A stretch of DNA of 12,173 nucleotides from an uncultured Clostridium sp. (GCA_947057875.1 CAMSEX010000031.1:1-12173); one strand, 5' to 3'. Positions 1-7,653 are shown, numbered from the stretch's first letter. The notes: a model not told the origin generated them from the letters alone. A program made the numbers and translations.

Positions 1-58
1 GAGTATTAATTTTTCAATTTATAGTCGATTTTTTTAAAAAAAGGATGCCGTTAAATTA

Positions 59-1438
59 TTGGATATTCAAAAATCTTTGCATTTATTAAAAAGTGACAAA
101 AAAAATAGTATTTTAAAAGTTAGTGGTTTTCCTTATTTAAATGATAATTATTATTTGCATTTAAATAATTATGATTTTGCAAAACATTCATTAATTGTAG
201 GGGCAAGTGGTTGTGGAAAATCGAAATTTATGAGTTCACTCATTAGCAATTTAAAAAATAATTTTAATACAAATTTGAAGTATAAAGTGGTGGTCATAGA
301 CCCACATGCTGCTATGGAAACAGATATTGGAGGTATGGAAGAAACTGCAGTGATTGATTTCAAAAAGCCACAAAATAGCGTCAATTTGTTTATGAATTCT
401 GGGAAAGATGTAGTGACTTCTACAGAATTATTCCTCACATTATTCAAATCTTTGATTGGAGATTTGTACAATTCAAAGCTAGAGAGAGTTTTAAGGCATT
501 GTGTTTATGCATTGTTAGTCAAAAAGGAGTTATCATTTACCAATCTAAGGCTTCTGATTTTGGAGCCAGAGTATCGAAATGAATTGATTCAAAAGCTTGA
601 AAATGAACTTCCAGAGAGCACAGTAGACTTCTTCTTTAGCGATTTTAATGAACTTAAAAATCAATCTTATCAAGAAGCGATTGCGCCCATTATTTCGTTT
701 ATTGACGAGATGCAGATGTTGCCAGTTTTTAATCAGAATTCTAGCGGTTTTAACAGCATTGAAAAGGTAATTTCAAATCATTTTTTAACCATTTTTTCAC
801 TTGACCAAATAGAATTGGGCGAAACAGTTACTAAAACAATTGCAGGATTTATTATGCAGCAAATGCTACAATTGGTTCAAGCATCTGCATTTGACGAACA
901 CATTATTTTTTTAATTGATGAAGTAGCTGTTGTGGAAAATCCAATTTTGTGTGGATTTTTGTCAGAAGCTAGAAAATACAATCTTTCTTTGATTTTAGCA
1001 GGACAATATTTTAATCAAGTCAGTATAGAGTTACAAAAGGCGATTTTTGCAAATGTCATCAATTATTATATATTTCGTGTTTCTCGAAGTGATGCCCAAC
1101 TGTTGGAGTCGAATATTCAAATGGAAGTTGCAGTGCGTAATTCCTACAAATTGCGTATGGAAATTTTGACGGAACTAGCCAATCGAGAATGTATTTTGCG
1201 TCTTTCTCGAGAAGGAAAAGTATTGTCAGCTTTTAAGGGAAGAACAGTGGATTTTACGCCTTATCCGAAAAGCAATAAAAATCAAATTTTGGGAACAGAT
1301 TTGATTAAAAATGACCAAATTTTGAGTAAAAAAATAAAAAAAGTTCAAAATTTTAGTATAAATCAAAGCGTTAGTTTAAAAGTATTAATGAAATCTCAAT
1401 CTACAGGAAGAAAGAAGGTAAATTCAAATGAAGGATAA
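59..1438 (+). CDS. HerA/TraD-like P-loop ATPase (DUF87 / type IV coupling-like)
   Basis: A 459-residue cytoplasmic-looking ATPase of the HerA/FtsK/VirD4 superfamily, whose members pump DNA or protein through hexameric rings. Visible motifs: Walker A GASGCGKS at residues 48-55; VVVIDPHAAM at 67-76, the strand with a D-P-H typical of DUF87 proteins; Walker B IIFLIDE at 282-288; a sensor-like ARKYNLSLILAGQ at 304-316; and an FRVSRSDAQLLE segment near 339-350, like the arginine-bearing segment that follows the sensor in TraD/VirD4 coupling proteins. No membrane segment or HerA N-terminal barrel is visible, and it is shorter than typical conjugation ATPases. The TTG start is the furthest upstream usable one (in-frame stop at 35); AAGGA at 41-45 sits a long 13 nt away, and the first in-frame ATG lies after Walker A. 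The end overlaps the next gene by 11 nt, so the two are probably coupled. The substrate is unknown. Confidence 0.85.
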   Translation: MDIQKSLHLLKSDKKNSILKVSGFPYLNDNYYLHLNNYDFAKHSLIVGASGCGKSKFMSSLISNLKNNFNTNLKYKVVVIDPHAAMETDIGGMEETAVIDFKKPQNSVNLFMNSGKDVVTSTELFLTLFKSLIGDLYNSKLERVLRHCVYALLVKKELSFTNLRLLILEPEYRNELIQKLENELPESTVDFFFSDFNELKNQSYQEAIAPIISFIDEMQMLPVFNQNSSGFNSIEKVISNHFLTIFSLDQIELGETVTKTIAGFIMQQMLQLVQASAFDEHIIFLIDEVAVVENPILCGFLSEARKYNLSLILAGQYFNQVSIELQKAIFANVINYYIFRVSRSDAQLLESNIQMEVAVRNSYKLRMEILTELANRECILRLSREGKVLSAFKGRTVDFTPYPKSNKNQILGTDLIKNDQILSKKIKKVQNFSINQSVSLKVLMKSQSTGRKKVNSNEG

Positions 1439-2126
1439 GGAAGCATTAGAAACAGCTAATAAAATATTTATAAGTATTTTTGGGGAGAAAAGTCCCTATA
1501 ATTTAGATAGGATTTTGACAGAATTTGCGTTTGATGTAAAATTGCCTCAAAAAGTAATGGATAGCACAACAGGGGAAGAAACATGGAGTTCATCCATTAA
1601 TCCAACAAAATTTATTACACAAAAAAACATGGAAAATTTCAATCACGGAAATGGTTGGATAATGAAAAAAAGAGAAATTAGTAGTTTAGACGATGTTATA
1701 AAAATTTGGAAAAAAATTAATTATACGACCACAGAAAGGGTTTATAATTCGACCAATGTTGACCAAAGTGACACCATTTACGATTGTGAAAATATATATC
1801 GTTGTAATGATTGCAGAAAATGCAAAAATGCAATTTATTTGGATGGTTGTGGAAGTTGTGAATTCATGATTGCGTCCCAGCGAAGTGGAGATTCGTCATT
1901 TTGTCTGCGTGTGGACGACTCTGCCAATTGTACAAACAGTTATAACGTAATTTGTAGTGCGAAAATTAGCCATTCGTTTTTTATCCAAGATTGCAATAAT
2001 TTGCATGAATGTATGTTTTGTTCACATATTTCAAATAGAAAATATTGCATTGCCAATATGCCATTTGAAAAAGAGGAATATTTTAGCATAAAAACAGAAA
2101 TTATAAAATGGATTTTAGGCAAATAA
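1428..2126 (+). CDS. Cys-rich repeat protein, partner of the upstream ATPase, function unknown
   Basis: A 232-residue soluble protein. The first 119 residues contain no cysteine; residues 120-207 contain 13 (120, 126, 129, 132, 141, 144, 159, 168, 176, 189, 195, 198, 207). Short repeats of the form N-x-x-x-C plus aromatic or small residues suggest a solenoid or beta-helix whose cysteines could bind metal or an Fe-S cluster; this is inference. The stretch CMFCSHISNRKYCIAN followed by FEKEEYF recalls uncharacterised Cys-rich proteins I associate with candidate-phyla bacteria, but I cannot verify that. It overlaps the ATPase gene by 11 nt with its own AGAAGG at 1413-1418, and a strong terminator follows the stop at once, so the two form a closed bicistron and probably act together. 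No signal peptide or membrane segment is seen. Coding status is secure; function is not. Confidence 0.8.
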   Translation: MKDKEALETANKIFISIFGEKSPYNLDRILTEFAFDVKLPQKVMDSTTGEETWSSSINPTKFITQKNMENFNHGNGWIMKKREISSLDDVIKIWKKINYTTTERVYNSTNVDQSDTIYDCENIYRCNDCRKCKNAIYLDGCGSCEFMIASQRSGDSSFCLRVDDSANCTNSYNVICSAKISHSFFIQDCNNLHECMFCSHISNRKYCIANMPFEKEEYFSIKTEIIKWILGK

Positions 2127-2130
2127 AAAA

Positions 2131-2169
2131 GCGCCGCATAGTAGAAAGTTCTACTGTGCGGCACTTTTT
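2131..2169. terminator. Bidirectional intrinsic terminator after the ATPase/Cys-rich operon
   Basis: The arm starting GCCGCATAGTAGA at 2133 pairs with TCTACTGTGCGGC ending at 2162, with one G-U pair and a four-base loop. It is flanked by CTTTTT at 2164-2169 on the right and by an A-rich run at 2121-2130 on the left, so it can terminate in both directions. It begins 4 nt after the stop codon of the Cys-rich gene. The right-hand side also faces the minus-strand gene stump at 2190-2318. Confidence 0.9.
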
Positions 2170-2189
2170 CAAACATCCACAACTAAGCA

Positions 2190-2318
2190 TTAAATCAGAT
2201 GCATTGCCTGCAGCCACTGTGGATATTGCTCGAGCAGCTTGTCGTATTTACATAATTTGTCAATATTTTGGTTGCTGAGCATTTTCACAAAGATTTCCTT
2301 TACTTTTGCATTTTCGTG
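2190..2318 (-). pseudogene. Possible 3' remnant of an older minus-strand gene
   Basis: Reading the minus strand from 2318 down to a TAA at 2192-2190 gives an open frame of about 42 codons with coding-like content, ending in YPQWLQAMHLI. It uses CTG, CTC, CAG, GAG and GAC codons, richer in G and C than the neighbouring genes. It ends just before the bidirectional terminator, as a real gene's 3' end would. Upstream it runs into the glf promoter and 5' end, and there is no convincing start or ribosome binding site. A short ORF from an ATG at 2282 (30 residues) cannot be excluded. My reading is the stump of a gene whose front was replaced when the glycan operon arrived. Family unknown. Confidence 0.3.
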
Positions 2319-2327
2319 TGATATAAT
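2299..2327 (+). promoter_or_regulatory. Promoter of the glf glycan operon
   Basis: TTTACT at 2299-2304 (4/6 match to -35), a 17-nt spacer, then TGATATAAT at 2319-2327, a perfect TATAAT with an extended -10 TG. Transcription should start near 2334, leaving a leader of about 20 nt with a GAGGAAG ribosome site just ahead of the glf ATG at 2353. Confidence 0.75.
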
Positions 2328-2352
2328 ACAAATAAAAAAATCGAGGAAGAAA

Positions 2353-3453
2353 ATGAAATACGACTATTTGATTGTTGGGAGTGGATTGTTTGGGTCAGTT
2401 TTTGGACATGAGGCGCATAAAAAGGGGAAAAAATGCTTGGTAATTGACAAACGTTCCCATATAGCAGGAAATATTTTTACAGAAAAAATTGAAGAAATTG
2501 ATGTACATAAATATGGTGCCCATATTTTTCATACAAGTGACTATGAAGTGTGGAACTATGTGAACCAATTTGCAAAATTTAATCGTTATACTAATTCGCC
2601 AATTGCGAGATATCAAAATGAAGTTTATAATTTGCCGTTTAATATGAATACTTTTAGCAAACTTTGGGGTGTTTTTACGCCAGAAGAAGCTAGGCAAAAA
2701 ATTGCGCAGGAATTGCAAGAAGTAAACATAGATGAGCCACAAAATTTGGAGGAACAAGCGATTAAATTAGTTGGAAAGACGATTTATGAAAAATTAATAA
2801 AAGGTTATACAGAAAAGCAGTGGGGCAAGCGTGCAACTGAGTTGCCAGCTTTTATTATCAAAAGGCTACCAGTGCGTTTTACATATGATAACAATTATTT
2901 TAATGATTTATATCAAGGAATTCCTGTGGAAGGTTACACGAAAATGGTTGAAAAAATGCTTTCTGGAATAGAAATTCGTTTGAATTACGATTATTTTGAG
3001 CATAAAAAAGAGCTCGAAAACATCGCAGATAAGATTATTTTCACAGGACCAATTGACCAATTTTATCACTATCAATTTGGAGAATTGGAATATCGTAGTT
3101 TGAAGTTTGAGAATGAAATTTTGGATGTTGAGAACTATCAAGGCAATAGTGTGGTCAATTTTACAGAATATGAAGTTCCTTATACAAGAATTATTGAACA
3201 TAAGCATTTTACTTTTGGAATACAATCTAAAACAGTGATAACCAAAGAGTATCCAGATTTTTGGACACATGAAAAAGAACCCTATTATCCGATTAATAAT
3301 GCAAAAAATAATGCGTTATACCAACAATATAAAAAATTGGCTGAGGTAGATACAACGGTAATTTTTGGGGGAAGATTAGGGCAATATCAATATTATGATA
3401 TGGATCAAGTCATTAAGCAAGCATTAGAAGTTTGCCAAAGGATGTTGAAATAA
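2353..3453 (+). CDS. glf: UDP-galactopyranose mutase
   Basis: A 366-residue flavoenzyme that interconverts UDP-galactopyranose and UDP-galactofuranose in the cytoplasm, supplying galactofuranose for surface glycans. The Rossmann FAD motif YLIVGSGLFGSVFG begins at residue 5. HKYGAHIFHT (52-61), GYTEKQWG (151-158), RLPVRFTYDNNYFND (171-185) and, near the C-terminus, GRLGQYQYYDMDQVI are family hallmarks, and the length is typical. The frame is open further upstream to an ATG at 2239, but that would place the promoter inside the gene and add a 38-residue hydrophobic tail. The ATG at 2353, after GAGGAAG and just before the FAD motif, is the right start. First gene of the three-gene operon; 14 nt separate it from the GT2 gene. 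Confidence 0.96.
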   Translation: MKYDYLIVGSGLFGSVFGHEAHKKGKKCLVIDKRSHIAGNIFTEKIEEIDVHKYGAHIFHTSDYEVWNYVNQFAKFNRYTNSPIARYQNEVYNLPFNMNTFSKLWGVFTPEEARQKIAQELQEVNIDEPQNLEEQAIKLVGKTIYEKLIKGYTEKQWGKRATELPAFIIKRLPVRFTYDNNYFNDLYQGIPVEGYTKMVEKMLSGIEIRLNYDYFEHKKELENIADKIIFTGPIDQFYHYQFGELEYRSLKFENEILDVENYQGNSVVNFTEYEVPYTRIIEHKHFTFGIQSKTVITKEYPDFWTHEKEPYYPINNAKNNALYQQYKKLAEVDTTVIFGGRLGQYQYYDMDQVIKQALEVCQRMLK

Positions 3454-3467
3454 GGAAGGAACAATAA

Positions 3468-4190
3468 ATGGAGAAATTATTCATAGTAATACCTGTTTAC
3501 AATGAAGAAGCAAATATCAAAACAGTGATTGAAGATTGGTATCCAATTGTAGAAAAATACAATGGAAATGGAGAATCTCGCTTAGTTGTAATTGATGATG
3601 GAAGCAAAGACAATACCTATTCAATTATTGAAGAATGTGCGAAAAAATATCCTTTGATGCAACCAATTACTAAGCAAAATGAGGGGCATGGAGCCACTAT
3701 TTGGTATGGATATAATTATGCCATTCAAAATGGAGCAGATTATATTTTTCAGACTGATTCGGACGGACAAACTTTGCCAAGCGAATTTGAGGAGTTTTGG
3801 AAAGCTAAGGAAAATTACGAAATGGTAATTGGCAACCGTAACAAAAGAGAAGATGGTTTTTCAAGATATTTTGTGACAAAAGTATTAAAAATAGTTTTGA
3901 AATTATGTTTTGGTGTTACAGTAACAGACGCAAATACGCCATTTCGTTTAATGAAAGCAGATGTACTAAAAGAAAATTTGAAATGGATGCCACCTAAATT
4001 TAATTTATCAAATGTGATTATTTCCGTAATTTATGCTAAAAAAAATTATCGTGTAAAATATATACCAATCACATTCAGACCAAGGCAAGGTGGCGTTAAT
4101 TCTATTAATTTAAAGAAAATTTTTAAAATTGGTTGGCAAGCTGTCAAAGATTTTAATAAAATCAATAAAACGTTAAAGGAAATAGAATAA
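3468..4190 (+). CDS. Family 2 glycosyltransferase, polyprenyl-phosphate sugar synthase type
   Basis: A 240-residue GT-A fold enzyme that probably moves a sugar from a nucleotide donor onto undecaprenyl phosphate on the inner face of the membrane. IVIPVYNEEANI at the N-terminus, VIDDGSKDNT (41-50) and the metal-binding QTDSDGQ around 95-101 are GT2 signatures. IGNRNKREDG and VTDANTPFRLMK fit the DPM1/DpgS-like branch better than polymerising GT2s. No C-terminal membrane anchor is present, so it should be peripheral. The ribosome site is AAGGAAGG just after the glf stop, and the ATG of the GT-C gene begins one base after its stop codon. That tight linkage suggests it makes the lipid-linked donor for the GT-C protein. 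The sugar itself cannot be read from sequence. Confidence 0.9.
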   Translation: MEKLFIVIPVYNEEANIKTVIEDWYPIVEKYNGNGESRLVVIDDGSKDNTYSIIEECAKKYPLMQPITKQNEGHGATIWYGYNYAIQNGADYIFQTDSDGQTLPSEFEEFWKAKENYEMVIGNRNKREDGFSRYFVTKVLKIVLKLCFGVTVTDANTPFRLMKADVLKENLKWMPPKFNLSNVIISVIYAKKNYRVKYIPITFRPRQGGVNSINLKKIFKIGWQAVKDFNKINKTLKEIE

Positions 4191-4191
4191 A

Positions 4192-6330
4192 ATGAGGAAA
4201 AAACAGAAAATTTGGCTTTGTTTGGGTTTGATGGTAATTTTACTCATAGGTGTTTTTATCCTATATCGAGCCACAAAAAAGTTAACTTATATTGAATACG
4301 AAAAATTGGGCACCAATTGTGAAAGCACTTTGGAAATGAATAACAACGATTTTACCATTGAGCAAGAATTTAAAATTCCATACCAAATGTTTCAGGGAAT
4401 TAGTTTGTCGATTGGGACGTATGGAAGAGAAAATAATTCGAGATATGAAGCTATTATTATGGACAAAACAACTAATCAGCAAATGGCGTCGTTTGAATTC
4501 AATACCAGTCAAGTAAAGGATAATGAAGCATACAGGTTGTTGTTGGATTTTCCAAAACAAGTCGATAACACACATTTATTTTCGGTTATAATTAAAGCGA
4601 AAACAAGAGTAAATGGCGAAAATGGTGTGGCATTTTATGCAGATAAAAATGTGGAAAATAACGAGAATTTATTTTATAATGGTAATGTTTATCATGCGGA
4701 TTTATGTATGGAAATCTTTGGTGGAAATCCAAACAACTTTTGGTTCTTGCTAACACTTGGTTGGGAGCTTTTTGTGTTAGTGTTGTTGGGGTACATTATT
4801 TACTTGGCAATTCATAAAAAATCGATTAAGAAAAATGCACTTGTACAAGCTGGATTATTGGGAATTGCTATTTTTGCCATATTGGCAACATTTTCTAGAA
4901 TGGAAACCTTTGGGGATGAAGTGGATAATATGATTGGTGGAATGCTAATTAGTAAAGGACATATTTTATATGTTGATTATTACACACAACATACACCACT
5001 GATGTATTTTTTATGTGCAGTATTTTCGCTTTTGCAAGCAGGCTCAGTTCAGCAATTTCGCTTGCTTTATTATGGACTTATGACAATTGCTTACATGAGG
5101 TTATACTTGCGACATAAAGACAATTTTGGGAAAATGAAAATGGCACTTTTGCCAATAGCACAAATTATGTTTGGCTTAATGATTGGCAAAGAGACACTTA
5201 TGGTGCTAAGTGACAACATACAAGCAATTTGTATGGTAGCGTTGTTATTGGAATTCTTGCAATATTTAAAAGATGAAAAACTAGACTGGAAACGCTCTAT
5301 GATTGTATCTGTCAGTATTTTTGGCAGTTTTATGGCAGCATTTGTGAGTGTTTATGCAATTTTTGCTATTTGTGTAGGCGTTTTTATCAAAGAAATTTTG
5401 TATTGGAAACAACAAAAATTCGTTTCTTTTAGAAATCTTTTGATGAGATATTGGAAACTGATGATAACTTGTTTGATTCCATTTATGGTTTGGTTTATTT
5501 ATTTGTTAGCAACTCATTCACTAGGAGAATTTTATGAACAGGCTTTTCAATTCAATACACAAGTATATTCGTATTATTTAGAAGGTGGATTTGGAAGCAA
5601 CATTTTGCAACCGTTTTTTATCGGAATTACAAATTTTGTGCAAATTATTCCAAATGCAGTAGGGAACATCATGGAAAATCAAGAAGTTAGCGTTTCATTT
5701 GTAAATATAATATTAGGTATATATTTGTTTGGTGTTTTACTTTATTTGTGGCGAAAAAAGAAATATTGGAAAACTGTTATTCTGTTTTTATTTATTAGTT
5801 TTGGTTTTACAAGAACAAACGAGAAATTTCATGCTATTGCAACATGGAGCTCCATTTTAACCATCATCTTGCTACACACTAATTTTGACAAACTAAGGAG
5901 CACACAAAGGACAGTTTTCAAAGTAATTTTAATGATTATGATAATTTTTGTGCTAGGGAATTATTGCAACCATTTGACGTTATATTTATTTAAACAAAAA
6001 CAAACAATTACAGCACTTGACCAAATGGTTATTTCCAAAACAAATGATGGAGAAGAAATTTTTTACGATATTTATTCTCATTCTTCTGTATACTTGATTT
6101 ATAAAAACAGATTGCCAATGAATCGTTTGGGCTTTATTTTACCGTGGTATATGGACTGGTATGAGTTGGAGGCAATTGACGATTTAATCAGTAAAAAGCC
6201 AAAACTTGTGATTTATGATGAAGATTTGAAAGCATGGGAAATTTCTGGTTATGATGATTATTTGCGAAAATTTCTACATGAGAATTATAAGCAAACTGAA
6301 AAAAACCGTAAAATCTGGGTTTTAAAATAA
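4192..6330 (+). CDS. Polytopic GT-C type membrane glycosyltransferase
   Basis: A 712-residue integral membrane protein with roughly 12 helices. One N-terminal anchor (residues 7-26) is followed by a beta-rich extracytoplasmic domain (about 30-182), then helices at about 183-207 and 214-233, and a bundle running to about 592. A soluble tail of 120 residues carries DDLISKKPKLVIYDED. The acidic loop METFGDEVDNM (237-247) after the third helix, followed by YVDYYTQHTPLMYF (260-273), matches the layout of GT39/PMT/ArnT-type GT-C enzymes, in which an Asp/Glu in the first large outer loop is catalytic and a polyprenyl-phosphate sugar is the donor. It is last in the operon with glf and the GT2, so it probably decorates a surface polymer. 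Acceptor and sugar are unknown. The following hairpin at 6361-6397 may end this operon. Confidence 0.87.
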   Translation: MRKKQKIWLCLGLMVILLIGVFILYRATKKLTYIEYEKLGTNCESTLEMNNNDFTIEQEFKIPYQMFQGISLSIGTYGRENNSRYEAIIMDKTTNQQMASFEFNTSQVKDNEAYRLLLDFPKQVDNTHLFSVIIKAKTRVNGENGVAFYADKNVENNENLFYNGNVYHADLCMEIFGGNPNNFWFLLTLGWELFVLVLLGYIIYLAIHKKSIKKNALVQAGLLGIAIFAILATFSRMETFGDEVDNMIGGMLISKGHILYVDYYTQHTPLMYFLCAVFSLLQAGSVQQFRLLYYGLMTIAYMRLYLRHKDNFGKMKMALLPIAQIMFGLMIGKETLMVLSDNIQAICMVALLLEFLQYLKDEKLDWKRSMIVSVSIFGSFMAAFVSVYAIFAICVGVFIKEILYWKQQKFVSFRNLLMRYWKLMITCLIPFMVWFIYLLATHSLGEFYEQAFQFNTQVYSYYLEGGFGSNILQPFFIGITNFVQIIPNAVGNIMENQEVSVSFVNIILGIYLFGVLLYLWRKKKYWKTVILFLFISFGFTRTNEKFHAIATWSSILTIILLHTNFDKLRSTQRTVFKVILMIMIIFVLGNYCNHLTLYLFKQKQTITALDQMVISKTNDGEEIFYDIYSHSSVYLIYKNRLPMNRLGFILPWYMDWYELEAIDDLISKKPKLVIYDEDLKAWEISGYDDYLRKFLHENYKQTEKNRKIWVLK

Positions 6331-6346
6331 AAAATTGACATAATGC

Positions 6347-6375
6347 TTGCAAAATATGGTAAACTATGGTATAAT
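6347..6375 (+). promoter_or_regulatory. Promoter of the exported hydrolase gene
   Basis: TTGCAA at 6347-6352 (4/6), a 17-nt spacer, then TGGTATAAT at 6367-6375, a perfect -10 with extended TG. A perfect TTGACA at 6335-6340 lies 12 nt further upstream and could serve a second start using TAAACT at 6360-6365 (19-nt spacer). The -10 overlaps the left arm of an 11-bp inverted repeat, so it may be repressor-controlled. Confidence 0.7.
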
Positions 6376-6397
6376 GATATTAGTACCATAGTTTTTT
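6361..6397 (+). terminator. 11-bp perfect inverted repeat over the -10: operator or operon terminator
   Basis: AAACTATGGTA (6361-6371) and TACCATAGTTT (6384-6394) are perfect inverted repeats around a 12-nt centre, ending in a T run to 6397. As RNA this could terminate the glycan operon, whose last stop is 31 nt upstream. As DNA it is a dyad covering the -10 and start region of the next promoter, a classic operator position. A third TATGGTA copy at 6355-6361 lies one helical turn upstream of the one at 6366. The two roles are not exclusive; the stem is AT-rich, so I favour the operator role slightly. Confidence 0.55.
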
Positions 6398-6439
6398 GTA
6401 CATAGCAAAAAACATTCATAGAAAAACTTTAGAAAAATT

Positions 6440-6457
6440 CCTCTGCACTTGCGGGGG
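6440..6457 (+). promoter_or_regulatory. Leader hairpin next to the ribosome site of the hydrolase gene
   Basis: CCTCTGC, loop ACTT, then GCGGGGG form a seven-pair stem (two G-U) ending 3 nt before AAGGAG (6461-6466). It is the only GC-rich patch in a leader of about 90 nt. It might influence ribosome access or mRNA stability. It does not match a riboswitch class I know; in particular the c-di-AMP ydaO core is not visible. Confidence 0.35.
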
Positions 6458-6471
6458 TAGAAGGAGAAAAA

Positions 6472-7650
6472 ATGTCATCAAAGATGAAAGATTTGTATTA
6501 TTTCTTTGGAGGTGAGGTAGATATTCAAGATATTCTGGCACGGAAGCGCCGAGAAAGAACAGTAAAAAACACTACGAAAGTTTCGTTTACAAATGTAATG
6601 TCGATGGCTCTTGTTGCTGGTTTAGTAACTACTCCAGTGGTTTGTTCAGCCGCTCAGCGGCAACCACAGGTAAAGACAGAACAAACGGCGTTAGATGATT
6701 TGTTGAATTTTGAACCAAAGACAGAAGAGATTTCTTTGAAAGAACAAATTGATTCTTTTGTGTTTTGGGGAAAAATGAAAAAAGTTGAGCGTAATAAAAA
6801 GGCGCAAAAACTGATGGAGGACGTGGTAAAGGCGGAGAAAGAAGCAAGAATTCAGGCAGAAAACTTTGTTTCGACAATGCAGGAGATGACGGTAGAGGGA
6901 AAATTGTCTGTGAAACTGGCAAAAATCTCAAATAACTTGGATTCTTTATCTGAGTTAATAGATTCTCCAGAAGAAGCAAGAAATTTGGAAGCCAAGATTG
7001 CTGCTCAAATGAAGCGCTTAAAAGAGAACTTGTCGGATTATCCGACACAGTTTGAGAGTCTGAAGCTTTCTCTGAAATCTGAGCGGAAACGCTTAAAAAT
7101 CTATAAGCAGCTCAGGAAGGAGTATGAGGAGGCTATGGAGAGACGTCGGCAGGAGATTGAGAGGATAAGGAATTTCTATGGTTCCTTCTCTCGATATACA
7201 GATGTCTCGCAGCATTTGGGCGTATCGAAAGAATTGTACAAAGAAGTGATGGCTTCTGTACATTACGGAAATTCAGCAATGTTTTTGAAGAATGCAGATA
7301 TTTTTTGGGAACTTGCAGAGAAATATGGACTTAATGAGTTTTTGCTTCCGGGTATTTGTGCTTGGGAATCAGGATGGGCAGCGGATCCCATAGAGCTAAA
7401 CAACTTCTCTTCACAGAGGAAACTAGATGGTTCATACTTTTCGTATGAAACACAGTACGAAGGAATTGAAGCTGTGGCTAGCAATCTTGCTACAAACTAT
7501 TTGCCAGTTAATGGTAAATATTATAATGGCAAAAGTTTGGACGAAATCAACGTGCTATATTGCCAGCCAGATCCAACTCATAAATGGGCTGGAGGAGTAT
7601 CGGACTGTATGAGAATGATTGCAAGGGAATATCTTGCAACACTCGAATAG
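6472..7650 (+). CDS. Exported coiled-coil protein with glucosaminidase-like peptidoglycan hydrolase domain
   Basis: A 392-residue protein. A 37-residue charged N-terminus precedes a hydrophobic segment (about 38-60, ending PVVCSAAQ), which looks like a signal peptide with a long n-region or an uncleaved anchor. Residues about 100-235 are highly charged and helical, probably coiled coil. The C-terminal domain (about 245-392) contains LLPGICAWESGWAADP then LNNF, matching the GH73/lysozyme-like pattern in which Glu299 of the ESGW motif is the catalytic acid; YEGIEAVASNLATNYL and KWAGGVSDCMRMIAREY fit the same fold. It probably cuts the glycan backbone outside the cell during growth or division. 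The start has AAGGAG 5 nt upstream. G+C-rich Arg codons (CGG, CGC) and higher GC set it apart from the neighbouring operon. It is monocistronic, between its own promoter and a long hairpin. Confidence 0.85.
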   Translation: MSSKMKDLYYFFGGEVDIQDILARKRRERTVKNTTKVSFTNVMSMALVAGLVTTPVVCSAAQRQPQVKTEQTALDDLLNFEPKTEEISLKEQIDSFVFWGKMKKVERNKKAQKLMEDVVKAEKEARIQAENFVSTMQEMTVEGKLSVKLAKISNNLDSLSELIDSPEEARNLEAKIAAQMKRLKENLSDYPTQFESLKLSLKSERKRLKIYKQLRKEYEEAMERRRQEIERIRNFYGSFSRYTDVSQHLGVSKELYKEVMASVHYGNSAMFLKNADIFWELAEKYGLNEFLLPGICAWESGWAADPIELNNFSSQRKLDGSYFSYETQYEGIEAVASNLATNYLPVNGKYYNGKSLDEINVLYCQPDPTHKWAGGVSDCMRMIAREYLATLE

Positions 7651-7653
7651 TTT

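Noticed and set aside
1780..2070. Zinc-finger or ferredoxin assignment for the Cys-rich protein
   Set aside because: The cysteine spacing is irregular and does not match a CxxCxxCxxxC ferredoxin or a standard zinc ribbon, so no cofactor is claimed.
2239..2352. A 38-residue hydrophobic N-terminal extension of the UDP-galactopyranose mutase
   Set aside because: It overlaps the promoter at 2299-2327, lacks a ribosome site, and precedes the normal FAD-motif start of the family; the ATG at 2353 has both.
2395..3270. Two 120-codon minus-strand frames inside glf
   Set aside because: Low-complexity Phe/Ile/Leu translations antisense to a well-conserved enzyme; no start signals.
6376..6471. A c-di-AMP (ydaO-type) riboswitch ahead of the cell-wall hydrolase
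   Set aside because: The leader is only about 90 nt, has one small hairpin and none of the conserved ydaO core segments I know.
6629..7048. A 139-codon open frame on the minus strand inside the hydrolase gene
   Set aside because: It mirrors the Glu/Lys-rich coiled-coil coding strand, has no ribosome site or promoter, and the plus-strand frame has clear domains.
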